Assembly (NCBI GenBank): GCA_003999685.1
Contig: CP021227.1
Coordinates: 868,001-932,000 of the forward strand
Source: Taiwanofungus camphoratus
Lineage: Eukaryota; Basidiomycota; Agaricomycetes; Polyporales; Taiwanofungaceae
Direction: 5' to 3'
Length of the DNA stretch: 64,000 nt
Shown: piece after piece, positions 44,164 to 58,101 of the stretch
Position numbering within the stretch: the first letter of the stretch is position 1
How the letters are laid out: the number at the start of each line of letters is the position of its first letter
The notes under the pieces: generated by a model
Databases searched by the model: none
Seen by the model: the letters and a program-made list of their open reading frames with translations, nothing else
What the model was told of the DNA's origin: nothing
Program-made: the position numbers and the translations under genes

Positions 44164-46329
44164 ATGTTAAGACCGGCTGTTACTCAATCACCGCCCACTG
44201 CGCCTGCTTCCAGCCGTCGTCCACGTCCAACGCGTTCTCTCTCTGCAACATCGCCGAGAACTGTCTCAAGGCGCCCTTCCGTCTCTGGTCTCACTCTCAC
44301 GGGTGCCATCAATCCAGTGACAGGCGCGCCTAAGGCTCAGCGCACCTCAAAGACCACTCAGAAGCTCGTTCTCCTCCCGTCTGCCCCACAAACGAAGCCA
44401 CTTCCTCTGGAGGTGGAAGACGAAGAGGCTCTGCATGGATATGAGACCGACCGGGGAGTGCGTGAACAGAAGAGCGCGGCAGAGCGCATGAGCAAGGAGC
44501 AGCGCGAGAACGCAGGCTTCAGTCGTATGACCGCGTATTGCGTTGCGGAAAGCTTCAAGATGAAACTGCTGACCAGCTTCCTGAAGCGCGAGCACAACGT
44601 GAGTCCAAGAATCTTTGACGAGGCTATGTACGTCGTGAGTTACCGGTCGCCAGCTTTATGTTGCCATTCGTATTCATCGCTGACGGTGCAGATGTACCAT
44701 CTCCCATTGCTCCCGGGTTATGGCCCTCATTCTAATATACGTTCCTCCGCACCACCCGCGTCTCCTGGGGCAGAAGATCTTACTTCCGGCCTGTCAGAAG
44801 CCGAAGAGGATGGATACCAAGGCATGTATTTCGACTCTGCATCCGAGACGGGCGTAATGCCAGCTATGGAGGGGTACATCTTGTCAACATCGCCAGTAGT
44901 AGCTGGCACTGATCTGCCGCTAGAGGGTACCGCAAACGCAACAAGAGAGCCAGAAAATGGGCATGGGCGACTAAAGCGGAAACGAAGAGAGAAGAAGTCG
45001 CAGGACAAGATGGGCAATGGCTCGCGGGCTGAAGACTATGCGGAGGCCATTTTCTTTTCGTACGGCGTAGTCGTGTTTTATGGTCTCACGGAAAGCCAGG
45101 AACGGGGTATTCTTGAGGATGTGGAGGCCGCAGGCGTCATGCGACGTAAGTTGATGCAAGATGATTGGGAGGTCGAGGAGTGCCATTATGCGGTAGGTCC
45201 GACTCTCCACTCTCAGCGACAGGCGTACTCTATCGGCGCCTCAAGTATCGGAGCCAGCGTTGCTGACGAAACATACAGCACGATCCGAACATCGCATACC
45301 CCCGCATATACAACGACTTCTTCAGTACGCATTTCCACATCTTACATCTGTCCTTCCAGTAGGCTTGTGCTCCAGCTTATGACTCTTTCCAGCGTTTAAG
45401 ACCCATTCGCACCTCCTGAAGCTCTCTGTTGCACATGCACTCGCGCAGTCGACGCTCCTCGCGCACTACGAAACGCACGCACACCGTATTCTGTCGTCCG
45501 AGGACACCATGTCCATTCCGCAACAACTCGCCTCAACAGGCGCGCTCGCGCTTTCGCGGAAGGATGCGCTGCGTCTCACTGGACGCCTGTTCAAGTTGAG
45601 GCGGGATGTGAACCTAGTGAGCAATGTCTTGGACGTGCCAGAACTGTTCTGGAGCGAAGCGAGCCTCAAGGCATTATATGATGCGGTGAGAGAATACATG
45701 GAGATTGGCGGGAGAGTGCAGGTGTTGAACGAGAAGCTGGCTGTTGCGGAGGATCTGGTGCGTCTGACCGTTTTCTTCTCGTTGCTTCGGTTCTCTCTTC
45801 TCCTTTCCTATTGAGTGACATATGTACTGCCTTCCTCCTTCTGTTGATATGTATCTCATTCGTCCCATAGCTTGGCGCGATACACGACCACCTAAACAAT
45901 AACGCGATGGAACGTATCACCTGGATTATTATCTGGTGTGTGAATATTCATCTGTTGACTGATCAGACGTTTGACCGGCGTCCTCCCGTCCGACAGGCTT
46001 ATTGTTGTGGCATGCGTAGTAGAGTTGGTAAGTACTCCTTCCTGACCACTCGCATCGTACCATCTTGATACTCTCCGGAGTGTCTAATCCCTACCACCCA
46101 TCAATTTTACGGTTTCAAATTGTCCAAGTCATGAACATATTTACTCACGCTGGCACTAATGTAGGGCGAGGTCCTCGCTCGAGTAGTAGTTCACGCTACT
46201 ATGGGAAGCTCCGACTCTGCCGCCACCCCCACCACATCCGTTGTATGCTCCGATGCTGCTTTGGCTTTGAATGCACTGTCCAGGGAGGAGGCGCTAGTCA
46301 TTTTGGAGCGGATAGCGGGGTCGGGTTGA
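44164..46329 (+). CDS. RMD1: RMD1/Sif family (DUF155) membrane protein
   Basis: Seven exons: 44164-44634, 44692-45192, 45279-45324, 45393-45757, 45871-45935, 45997-46027, 46165-46329, giving 547 aa. The N-terminus is basic and low-complexity. DUF155 spans about residues 115-480: MTAYCVAESFKMKLLTSFLK, DEAMYVMYHLPLLPGYGP, EAIFFSYGVVVFYGLTESQE, HDPNIAYPRIYNDFFTFKTH, LALSRKDALRLTGRLFKLRR and DLLGAIHDHLNNNAMERITW, followed by a C-terminal membrane helix (WIIIWLIVVACVVELGEVLA). The family includes yeast Rmd1/Rmd8 (meiotic nuclear division), fission-yeast Sad1-interacting factors and human RMND1 (mitochondrial translation). The Sif/Rmd8-like insertion between the two DUF155 halves suggests the non-mitochondrial branch; this is an inference. 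All joins are in phase. Confidence 0.88.
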
Positions 46330-49125
46330 ATAACTGATGCTTCGCTCATTTGAATAGGGACACTACACGACTAGATGTCCGCACACACTGTTCTGGTACT
46401 GTAAGATTAGGTATCTTTGTTTTCACCGTCTCCATGTCAGTACGTGGCAAATATATGCTACCTTTGTCTTATCGGAGTCCTCCAACACACAGACGTCGGA
46501 AGAACAAATACATCTGATTCTGAGGGTGAGTCTTCATTTCAGCGCAGACGCCCTTCAAATCAGGCTTCTAGTCCTCGTCATGACGATAAAGGTAGTCAAG
46601 TTAGATACGTACGAGAAAGAATTGCTCGTATGTGTGGGAGTTTGATCAACGGGTTGTCCTTGGGACCCATATAGGCAGTATTCCACATGCCCACATGCAA
46701 GATCCGAGAACCGGTTTTGTGGGTTCGTGCAATGCAGGTCATCCGTTGTACATGAAGGCTGTCCGGAGCTTAACGTTTAGATTGTCTGGAATACATGCAG
46801 GTAAGTTGACTGGATTAGGCGTGTATTTAGCCACTGCAAGCACCGTGTTTGACACTAACAGGGTTCAAGCGTCTACCAGGTGATTTTGCTTATCATGAAC
46901 TCCGGAGGAAGCACAGTCGTGTAGACCTCTCCGGCGTGACATGATATACAACCGGAGGAAAATCACCACACATCCCGTACTCAATTGGAATTCTTTGAAG
47001 ATTTTCGCGTTCTAAACTGGGATTCATCACCGCCTACATCTTGACAGCGGTAGCGGAAATGACCGCCTCCACTTGATCCTAAAGCAAGCGTGGCATGTCC
47101 CACTGCTGTGTGCCATGCGGTAGACATGACTTGATAGTTGGGATCAAGCAAGAATTCTAGTACCAGTTGGTAATGGGTGGTTTGTAGGCAACTGCTCTGA
47201 AATATGAGCTCCACGTCTATCATGCAACGGAATATCCGTTTGACTTACCGGGTGCTTGTCCAAGACGGTCATTTCACATGCCTGACTTTATTGGGAAGCG
47301 CCGAAATGGAGAGAGTTGGACAGGGCAAGTTGATTTAGTATCAGCGCAAGCCTAGGCAGATATGTTGCGAACCTGCCCAGGAAAGGGGCCGAAACGCTTA
47401 TGTAGATCAAGACTTATGGTAGACATTCAAGTATTTGTAAGTGTCCACCGAGGTCGTCGTAAATTGATGAAAAGGAGGAATTCGCCGAGTACCTTAGATG
47501 TGGCCTGCAAAGTTCTTCGACGTGGTGCATGGACATATCGTTATCAACGCATTGAAAAGAGCTGTGATCTGGAATCTGGACGTACAGGAGTGGTTAATCA
47601 GCGTAATTTCCAAGTGTTGACGTGGCGATCACTATCTGACAGACACCAATCCCCCAAAGGCGTTCCTGTGAGAAGAATCGGGGTTGCTGCTATGTGAAAT
47701 ACAAAAAAAATGTGCACACGGATTAGAATAGGTGTATCGATAGCGTTGACGATTTAGACAGTATTGCTTGCCAAACTTTTACAGTATGTTAACTTCGACG
47801 AATATTCCATGTGACAATCTGAAGGAGACAAACGGAACGACCATTGAAGTTGTGAAGAGATCATCATGTGACTCAAAAGCATGACGACGGCAGAGAGTCT
47901 TGTGCGTTTCCGACGACAGATCGAGACTGAATTACAGCGTATGGAAATTGACGTCGCAATTGCCCAAGTGACAATCAGATTGGAGCTCCTCCTGGCAAAT
48001 GCGCATACGAATCAGCCTGGCAAGCTGACACCTCCTCGGCCGTATGGTCTGATCCTCCTGATATGGCATCACCGATGACTTGCGCACACGCCCTTTCAGA
48101 CTCCTTCAGACTTCCGTTACGTCTGAATCAGTTTCCGCAGCAAATCGTGCACGTCCTGAAGCTTCTTGTCCACGGAGGAACAGGAATCAGGAGCTTGCGC
48201 ATCAAAAGTATCGCCATGTCTGACTGTCATTCTCATATTCGACATATCAGAAATGTGTTCCCCAGATAGGATCGAGGTATTCTGACAGTTTTTGAAGGCT
48301 ATGCCAGTTAAGATCAGTTGCGCTATGACCTTGGTGAGATGTGGACTGATCCATTCAACTGTTCACTACAATGCATGACAGTGAAGATTACTCTGAAACC
48401 GACCCAATGACAAGACAGGGAGATTGATTGTTTCATTGTTTCATGCTTTAGCTTTGCTTCTGTCCATCAGCCTGGGTCAGGAGAAAGACAAAGGTAGTGC
48501 TTTGTATGTTTCTGCAAAGATATGCAAACGAACGTTAGTGATAATCAACAGAGAGCACAGTCTGACTGGAGCAAAGTTGGAAGTGGAATGAAATGGAGAT
48601 GATGGCTCTGTCGCGACCACACTGGCTGTTGAAGTCAATATATTGATGGTGAACTTGCAGTGCGCACCAGTCTGCATTGGACGTTCTGCGCGTGTACGGA
48701 TCTCGACATACAAATGTACCATAACATACCTTGCCAGATGGGTTGCTCCAGATGGGATGTCAAGTAAGTACTTCCGTAATCCCAATAGACGGTCCCACAT
48801 GCAGCCATGATCATCAGGCGCTCGGTAGGCGTTTGACTGTCTTGTCTAGGACTTCAAACAATCAAACACATTACAGAGTTTTCGGTTTCACCCAGAAACC
48901 GAGAGTGCATTTTGGTGCCTGTAGATCATTGTAGTGACAAAGTAGGCTTGAATTTTGTATGGGTCGGCAAGGCAAAGAGCCGCGAGGGCTGTTGCCGGGA
49001 AACACAATGGTTGCTTTCCTTGAGTGAAGTCTCCGTAACCAGACAACAAGGACCCCTCTATATAGATACTCTCAAACGCCTTCGCAACCCCCCACCTCAC
49101 GACACATCTGTTCTATTCCACCATC
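46330..49125. other. Gene-poor 2.8 kb block
   Basis: No supportable gene in the longest empty stretch of the window. Frames that were looked at are 46417-46674 (+), 46981-47223 (-, protein-like MSTAWHTAVGHATLALGSS but with no partner), 47362-47697 (+), 47881-48078 (+) and 48477-48800 (-). None has domain signatures or a consistent set of exons. It may hold a diverged or species-specific gene, a non-coding RNA, or the long promoter of the MAP kinase gene. Confidence 0.45.
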
Positions 49126-50734
<1,609 letters not shown>

Positions 50735-51754
50735 CATCCCGGTTGCATTGTCAGCATTCTTTTTTCATCAAATGTAATGCCACATCTAAAAACATGTCAA
50801 TTTGCATACGTGCGTGTACCTTTTCTTCACGCCGCTGGAAGCAGATAGTCTCATCAACCGATGGTTTCCACGTTATCTCATAGCTTGCTGGTTGTTGTCC
50901 AATGATCCATCATCCATCAGTGTTTTCCACCCGCAGTGTGAAAGTGTAATATATCTGCATCGAAGTCCCAATTCCTGTCTTTGGACCAAACGCCTAATGC
51001 GCCTACATCAAATTGCACGTCAGATTGTGGCACCTACCGCGACACGTCTTTTGTGTTCGTGGTCCTTTTTGATATGAGGTGGACATTTATGTCTCACAAC
51101 AGTCGCGGAGCTAGAGTATCTATACAGTGCTATCCTACCATATCTTCCTGTCATCGTCACTAGTGCTGTCAAACGGAATTGATATCTTTCCTCGGGTGTT
51201 GGACTCTTGTCTTTTCACATTCCAATCCCTTGTACTGTCATTACCGCTGGTCGCAGGACTTTTTTTGGTTCCTTTAGATACCTAGTTATGGATCTCTGTA
51301 GGGCGTGTGCTGAGGTGCAATAGGCTGGCTATACGAGGATCTCTTTAGTAGGTTAACTTTGACGTTTAGCTTCATCCGCTACAGCGCACTCGCCTGCTTG
51401 CCGTCAAACCCACGCTGGACATGTACGATCCCGACATGTTAATGAGCATTGCATAGGCGGAAAGTACAAATGTGTGAAAGCATATCATTCCAAAATGTTG
51501 CACACAACAGAAAGCGATGACACTAGCGAAAGCCGACATCAAGATCGTTAGCGAAAGAAACAAATTTTACTTTTCGTGGCTCGACAGACGGTCCACTGGA
51601 TGCTGGCTACCCTTCCAGAAAGTCCTCTCTTCCCCCCCCCCCAAAGACAACCAGTCCAGGCCGGAGGTACCGTCTCGCTCTCCCACACTCTCCCTACCAA
51701 GCACCAAATCCTAACCATATCTATCCACATCCCCCGTCAGCATGTCATACACTT
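50735..51754. other. Convergent intergenic region, MAPK/G3BP-like
   Basis: About 1 kb between two 3' ends. A C10-11 homopolymer lies at about 51632-51642. No gene. Confidence 0.5.
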
Positions 51755-53522
51755 CTACTTTGGTGGTGGAGCGCCACGCCCACGTCCCCCGCCAGGACCA
51801 CCACGTCCACGGAAGCCTCCTCGCCTGTCTCCGCCGTTCACGGGCGGTCCACGCGGTGGGGCCCGCTCACTCTTCTCCTTCCTAGTCTCTACCAGAATTC
51901 TCGCTTGTCCGCCCTCGACATCGATCCGAATGCCACCCTCACCACCCTGTGAAGCAGGGAGCGACGCGATAATAGCACGCTTCGCAGAATCCAGATGCAC
52001 GAACTCGAGGAATGCACACGCCTTAGGGCGTAGGAACTCGAGCTCCTTAATCGGACCAAACCGCTGCACGAGGGTCGACCTCAACGCAGCATCCGGGATG
52101 TTTTCAGTCACACTCTACAAAAGATCATTTTCTGTAAGTGTTAGTCGGGAGGAAGAGAACAATCGTCATGTACCTTGACGAAACACTGAGCGGTAGTCAC
52201 ATTCTGCGCGGCAACATACGCATGGTGATTATGTGCGTCCCGCTGAACTACTGGCCGGGGAGTAACATGCGGCGCAGGCGACTGCGGTACTTTTGACGGT
52301 GTAGGAGACGTCGTCGTAATAGGTACCTCAGTATGTCCCCGAGACTCCGCTGCGACAGCGGCCCCCCATTTCTTCGCGTCTGAAGCAGCGAGGTTCGCCC
52401 ACGAGCGCGGCTGGGATGGCACAGTCGGTTGAGGGGCAGCGGGAGCTTGTGCAGGCGGCGCATGTAGCTGTTGTGCAGATAGTGCTGGTGAGGGAGCCAA
52501 TGGTTGGTACTGGGGAGCCGGGGGAGAGACGGGGGCGGGAGAAGCCGTTGCAGGAGGTTCGGGCGCTGGAGAAGGTGACCTTTCCACAGGAGCAGGGGCA
52601 GATTCGGGTTTGGGTTCCGGGACATGGATACCATTAGGTTGCTGCTGAGGCTCCGGAGCAGGCTCAGGTGCCACAGGTGCAGTCGGCTCCTCGGGTGCAG
52701 GTGGTGGCGCTGTGCTCGGTATCGCTACTGGTTCGGGCTGGGGCTCAGCCGGAGGAAGCGGAATCGGCGCAGGAACAACAGACGGAGTAGGAACACGTTC
52801 TTGGACGGGAGGAACAGCTTTCTGAGCAGGAGCCGTAGCCTCAACATCACTGGCCTGGTCGTCACTCTCTACAGCCTCTTCCTTAAGGAAGCGAAATATG
52901 TCATTGAGGACGAAATACCCATTTGGTTGCTCGGCGAGGAAGAACGTCTGGACGAATTTCCGCCAAGGCTCGCCGTGATTTGACATCTCACCGATGACCT
53001 GAATAATGATGCCACCATTTGCAGAGGACTGGGCATCGACCGAGTGGATGAAGACTTTGCAATCTTGAAAACCGATGGAGGTAATCTTGTTGTGGATTTC
53101 CTGAGGGTAAGAAAACACGTTAGTGAAGCCATCCACTAAAGCGCGGTGGCGCGCAGCATAGCATGACCAAGCACTGGGGAATACGAGCGGACATCAAGGT
53201 GCTTTATAGCTAGGATTATTACTGAAGCATAGTACTCGGATATGAACAAAGGCACACGAGCATCCTTGTCCCTCTCTTGCACATGATCGACTAAATAGCT
53301 TCACCGCCACCGAGTTTGAGCTATCAGCCACGGAAATAAAAGAAGTACCTGCTGCCCATAACATGGCTTGCCGTCCTCGCCCTCTGTACCGTGAATGAAA
53401 GTAGAAGCTTTAGTATAAAAACAATGCAAACGATTGGGCTGTTTGTTGACGAAAGTATAGTATTGGGGAACAAATTGCCAGCCGACTTCAGAAGGATTGA
53501 CGGTGGTACCGTTGTTGGTCAT
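51755..53522 (-). CDS. G3BP-like stress-granule protein (NTF2 + RRM + RGG)
   Basis: Three exons, 53522-53349, 53100-52174 and 52114-51755, giving 486 aa. The NTF2-like domain covers about residues 10-125: GWQFVPQYYTFVNKQPNRLH, FIHGTEGEDGKPCYGQQEIH, IGFQDCKVFIHSVDAQSSAN, WRKFVQTFFLAEQPNGYFVL. A long Pro/Ala/Glu-rich disordered linker carries SWANLAASDAKKWGAAVA. An RRM at about 360-440 contains TAQCFVKVSVTENIPDAALR and KELEFLRPKACAFLEFVHLD, and an RGG tail ends GGRGRGAPPPK. This order defines G3BP/Rasputin (fission yeast Nxt3), which links the Ubp3 deubiquitinase and nucleates stress granules. Intron 1 (248 bases) is long for this window but the protein joins smoothly across it. Confidence 0.93.
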
Positions 53523-53885
53523 GATAATGCTGTAATCATCATGAAAAAATCAGAATGATGACGGGCTTTGTCGGATACGTTTACACTGACCGTGAGGGGA
53601 GAGATGGAGAAAATGCACGGAGATTGTGATAGTGTGGGCCACGAAGGCGAAGAGTGTCGACGAAGACGGAGGAACGATCCAACAAATTATTTAGACGCGC
53701 ACTGACGCGAGCTATCTTCACAGACTCCTACCCCGTCCTTTTCAAACTCAGCGGGGCACACACGGGACGCCCCATGAGGTGAACCAGACCCTTGCTGACG
53801 TCGTACGAAACTAATATGTCTAACACAGCTCTTGGCAGTACTTGGCTCACCACCGCCTATCGATGATACTTGTATTTGAACCACC
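53523..53885. promoter_or_regulatory. Bidirectional promoter, G3BP-like / HET-C
   Basis: 363 bases between divergent starts at 53522 and 53886. Promoter role inferred from position only. Confidence 0.4.
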
Positions 53886-56800
53886 ATGACCAGAAGCGCT
53901 CAGGTGTTGTTGATTTTATTGTGTATCATCGTCTTCTGTATTCCAGGAGATGGCGTATATGCCTTTGGCGCAGGAAACATCCCAAGGCAAGTGCTGATCG
54001 CGCAGATCTCGATGCCTGCTTAATTGGTCGAATCCTAATCCAGTTTCGCGTATCTCGAGGGGAGAGCTTTCCGTCACGGAGACATAGTAAGCTGCTGCTC
54101 ATAACACGCTCACTGCATTCTTGCTACATGAATTCTGGACCAGGAAGATACTTTGAGCGAAATAGCAAAGAAAACGGGCGGATTCGCACTCGGTGCTCTA
54201 ATAGGAAAGGGAGGATCCAAATTTGGAGGTCTAGATGTCAAGCGCGTGTACTTTGGGTCAGCTGCATTGCTCACATACGCATGCAATGTCATGTTCTCAT
54301 GATTTATCTCTAGGAATTGGCTCCGGGACTACAGTCAGGTTGGGTAAATTTCAACCATGCAGAGCCGGCGTTGAACGTTCCTACGATAGGCGGTCGACGT
54401 CGCTGGACTGCAGAAACTACCACTCCAGGTTTGTTCCTTTATTATGGATCTGACCGTATCCGGATACAATTGTGCTCTGTCTTAGACGATCATCAATCTA
54501 TGCATGGTTCTAGGTTTTATGGTATGTTCTGCAGGTTTTCTTTATGTTGATTGGACCCACTTGTCTCGAAGGCACATGGCTATGCTACAGGAGAGTTCGA
54601 GGTCACAATAGATCGCCTCGGGGTATATTTACCTGTAAGTTTAGATAACAACGGGCCATATACCAATCATTAGTCGGCCATCACTGACTCTACCTCCTGC
54701 CGCGCACGCCTGGGTAGATCGAACATATCGACAATCCCAAGGGTTATCCGGACAATGCACAGAGTTTCGACAGAAGATTGCGCGGCCCTGTAGATGTATA
54801 TATACATTGCATCGGTTTACTGACAGATCTGCTTATTCCTCTACATTGCAGCCTAGGGAGCTAGATGTTGATCCTCGTACAGGGATGAAGAACTACATTG
54901 CGAATGGTGATTTACTTTACAAAATCCCCCACTTGGGTCTTACCTTTTATTTGAAAGAAAACGGCTTCTGGGATACCTCAAAAGCGCTTGTCCGCCGAAC
55001 CTTACACCGGTGCATCGAGGTTGGACGACGACATCGCGCCCATGGTCTGAAGCAAGATGAATACGAGGCATATAGATTGTTAGGCCAGGCTGTATGTCCC
55101 CTATTCACTACGTTTTCCAAGTCTTGCATCTATATTGTATCCCCGACTCACTGGTGTGATGTCTCTGGACGTAGTTACACACGCTCGAAGACTTTACAGC
55201 ACACTCGAATTTCTGCGAGCTTGCCTTGGCATCGCTGGGGTACAACGATGTCTTCTTGCACGTAGGTGACCAGGTCCGCATCCAGGCACCGGATGGACGG
55301 TGGGTTGCTCCGCTTGTGACGGGTATGTATCCACTACTAGTAGCGAATGGTCGCTATATACGGTGTGTTTGAATGGATCGAGTAACATCGGATTCTCGCC
55401 AGGCACATTTGGATCTAGCGACTTCATCCACAGTCTCCTTGGAGGTAAGTACAGGCATGCCATCAATGACTCTCAAAACTGAGTCTGAAATCTGCAGAGG
55501 CTACTGATCAGATCGTATGTACTCCACCTGCTACAGACTGCCGGTAATTATGAGACTCAAACTTGTGTCTCTTGTTATTAGAGTCAAGTATGTTTCCCAT
55601 ATTTCCTTCTCTTGGGGTACTTATTCTCGTGTCTATCACCCTCCTGGCAGGCGTCCGTGGTGGACTTGAACGCCGAGCTCGACAAGGCGCGCGCTATATC
55701 TGCGTCAGGTGCAGGCGCACCTGCAGACCGTCTCCGCGAGCTCCTGTTCAAACTCCCCGATGGGAGCGGTGGCGAGATGCAAAGAGAAATGGAGACCGTT
55801 GAGCGTATCAGGGCAGGGGCTGGCCGGCCAAGCTCGAAAGCACCAGAAGAAATGAGCCCACAAGAGCTCCATACGGTCCTATGGCAGGTCTTGACGTTCA
55901 GAGATTCTGGTATGTTGTTATTTGAATAACTCTGATGGAGAGATACTGATGTTCACCCGAATAGTCATGAAGAACATATCGATGACTATTGGTAAGGCTC
56001 TTGCCAGTATGTTTTGAGATGCTATGGCTGAATTTTTGTCTGCAGAAAAAATTCCTGGACTTGGTCCATTAATCGAGAAAATCAGTGACTCAGTGTCTGG
56101 TAATGATCCAACTTCTTTGAGGCAGGATAGAGGCTGGACTCACTGACATCTCATGAACAGTATTCGTATTCACAACTCTTGAGGCATGTTCTACCATCTC
56201 ATCATGCTCTTTTTGCTTCGATTACGAACAAATTTTGCTCTCGTCAGCCGTTCTTAAGACCAATCATGAAGCAAGCGACATCTGGACTCATGGCTGCTTC
56301 AAGCGAAGTGATTGATAACCATGATCAATACGAGGTACGTGTAAAGCGTATATCTTCTCACCTCCGCTTGATGTCCCTCTATAGGTCTTCGACAATCCGC
56401 GAGTCGTATGTTTCATTTAAATTAATTTGATGTATCACCATACCGATGAGAACATAGTCTGATCCTACCCACTCTTTCCTAAGCAAAGATCATTTCGTAA
56501 GTCATCTGTTCTGCTGCACGCACACTTGGTGACGAACTATGACTGCCAGAGTTTAATCCTCAACGAACCTGCAGGGCATCTGGGCACGATCATCTTGGTT
56601 GGTCTTAAACTTCGCGCACACGATTCGAGGGAGTTTGAGACTAACGGTATTCTTGAGACCCATACAACCAATTTGATCGTAAAAGCATGGGATAATCCGT
56701 CTATCAACGTCCACCAAGTGACGGACGATATTTTACATTGCCTGTAAGCACATCGATCTTCATGCTTTCATTTACTTCTTTCATTGATCCCAATCCACAG

Positions 56801-57734
56801 TTTCCACCCCGACTTCCATGATCAGAGTTCAACGATCCAGCGCGAAATGATGCAGTACATGCAAACATGGGTACAGGGACTGGGAAATCACCAGGCCGAG
56901 ATTCTCCAACGACTCACAAGGCAATCCGTACGCAATCACCTCAATGTTAGGCATGGAGGTAGAGGACCGGCTGTTGCCCAAGGAACCTTCACACAGACCG
57001 CTGGACAAGACATGCAACATGGCTTGCTCGCTAACGTTCCTGGGTTGTCCCAGGCCCAGTCGTTGCTTGGGAAAGTTGGAGGAGGTCCTAGCGACTCGGG
57101 TCACAGTCCGTTCTCGGCTCTGGGTCATCCACAATTGTTAGGGATGGTCGGAGCTGGTTCGGCTAGGACGAGTATGGCTACCACTGAAGGTATAACAAGT
57201 CCTGGATATCCTGGAATGGTGTATGGGTCCGGCCATTCGGACCGTCATGGAAGGAATCATCATCAACATGTTCGTGCCACCGACTACCCTTACTCTTCTG
57301 GACAGGTGTCGACATACTACAACGAGAATCACATATTGAGCATGCCGATCGAGGACACCCAAGTGTACCCTGGACCCCTGTCTCATCATGTCGGCAGAAC
57401 CAGCAGCCCATCTTATGCGCCGCCACTTGGTCCACCACCCTCCTTTCCGTCAGGCGGACCAGTTCTGAGCATGGGTTATGCACCGGTCTACATGGGCGCG
57501 CACAGCAGCCATTCATTTCCGTCTGCCGATCCCGAACCTTCATACCCGTCGTATGTAAGGGATGAGGGGCGTGGATATAGCACTGCATACGCTCCGTCTC
57601 CACCTGGCGGCCCCCGCTTCGCAGATGCACATGCTCCGCCTCCTGGTCCGCCGCCGTTCCCCGGCGAAGAGGGCTATCCTCCTCCTGGTACTTACGACGG
57701 TCCGTCGCAATCAGACAGACGCTATGGATGGTAG
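53886..57734 (+). CDS. het-C: HET-C heterokaryon-incompatibility family protein
   Basis: Twenty-three exons, 842 aa: 53886-53986, 54044-54086, 54144-54256, 54314-54338, 54390-54428, 54486-54521, 54572-54634, 54718-54795, 54852-55091, 55175-55322, 55403-55444, 55498-55514, 55582-55587, 55651-55909, 55965-55991, 56046-56099, 56161-56183, 56248-56334, 56385-56405, 56458-56496, 56550-56597, 56658-56743, 56801-57734. A signal peptide (VLLILLCIIVFCIPG) is followed by FGAGNIPSFAYLEGRAFRHG, the conserved core (VKRVYFGNWLRDYSQ; HGYATGEFEVTIDRLGVYLP; HIDNPKGYP; DPRTGMKNYIANG; LHTLEDFTAHSNF), and a Gly/Pro/Ser/Tyr-rich C-terminus. In Neurospora allelic HET-C differences trigger vegetative incompatibility, but in basidiomycetes the role is unknown. 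Introns 1 and 17 need GC donors. Exon 13 has only six bases. The whole frame closes without a stop, supporting the model. Confidence 0.88.
55582..55587 (+). other. Six-base micro-exon of HET-C
   Basis: AGTCAA between a TTATTAG acceptor and a GTATGT donor. It codes Ser-Gln and joins EATDQI to ASVVDLN in phase 0. HET-C proteins have a Ser-Gln at this place before SVxDL. Skipping it would stay in frame and drop two residues. Confidence 0.65.
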
Positions 57735-58101
57735 TACTTTGCTCATAAATATACTTCCTCTGTACATTTATCTGTCGATCAAGTCTGCTGAATGAAACTT
57801 GTTGTACTATGCCAGAACAACCATCTTTGGTCAACCGGTCACCCAGTCGTTCACGTATTGTATGCACCTTTATATAAAATTCTTGAAATTCTAGTCGTAT
57901 GATAACGGTACTTCGGAAATTTCTACAAACATTCATGGTGCATGATTGATGATTTACGGCGTTGTCCCGAACTTTTCTAGATGACTTTCCTTATGCTGAT
58001 GATCGATCACGTGTGGACAGAACTTATTCCCCTCGTCAAGCTACAATTGGGTCGTCGTCGATCCAGAATCGGCATTCAGTATCCTCGTATTTTAGCGTGC
58101 C
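57735..58101. other. Intergenic, HET-C to MAK5
   Basis: 367 bases between genes on the same strand. MAK5 promoter by position. Confidence 0.5.

Noticed and set aside
52416-52983. Plus-strand Arg/Gly-rich ORFs
   Set aside because: Antisense to the Pro/Ala-rich linker of the G3BP-like gene; composition is the mirror of that repeat-like region.
57178-57936. Minus-strand ORF of 252 codons
   Set aside because: Antisense of the HET-C low-complexity C-terminus; no domain.
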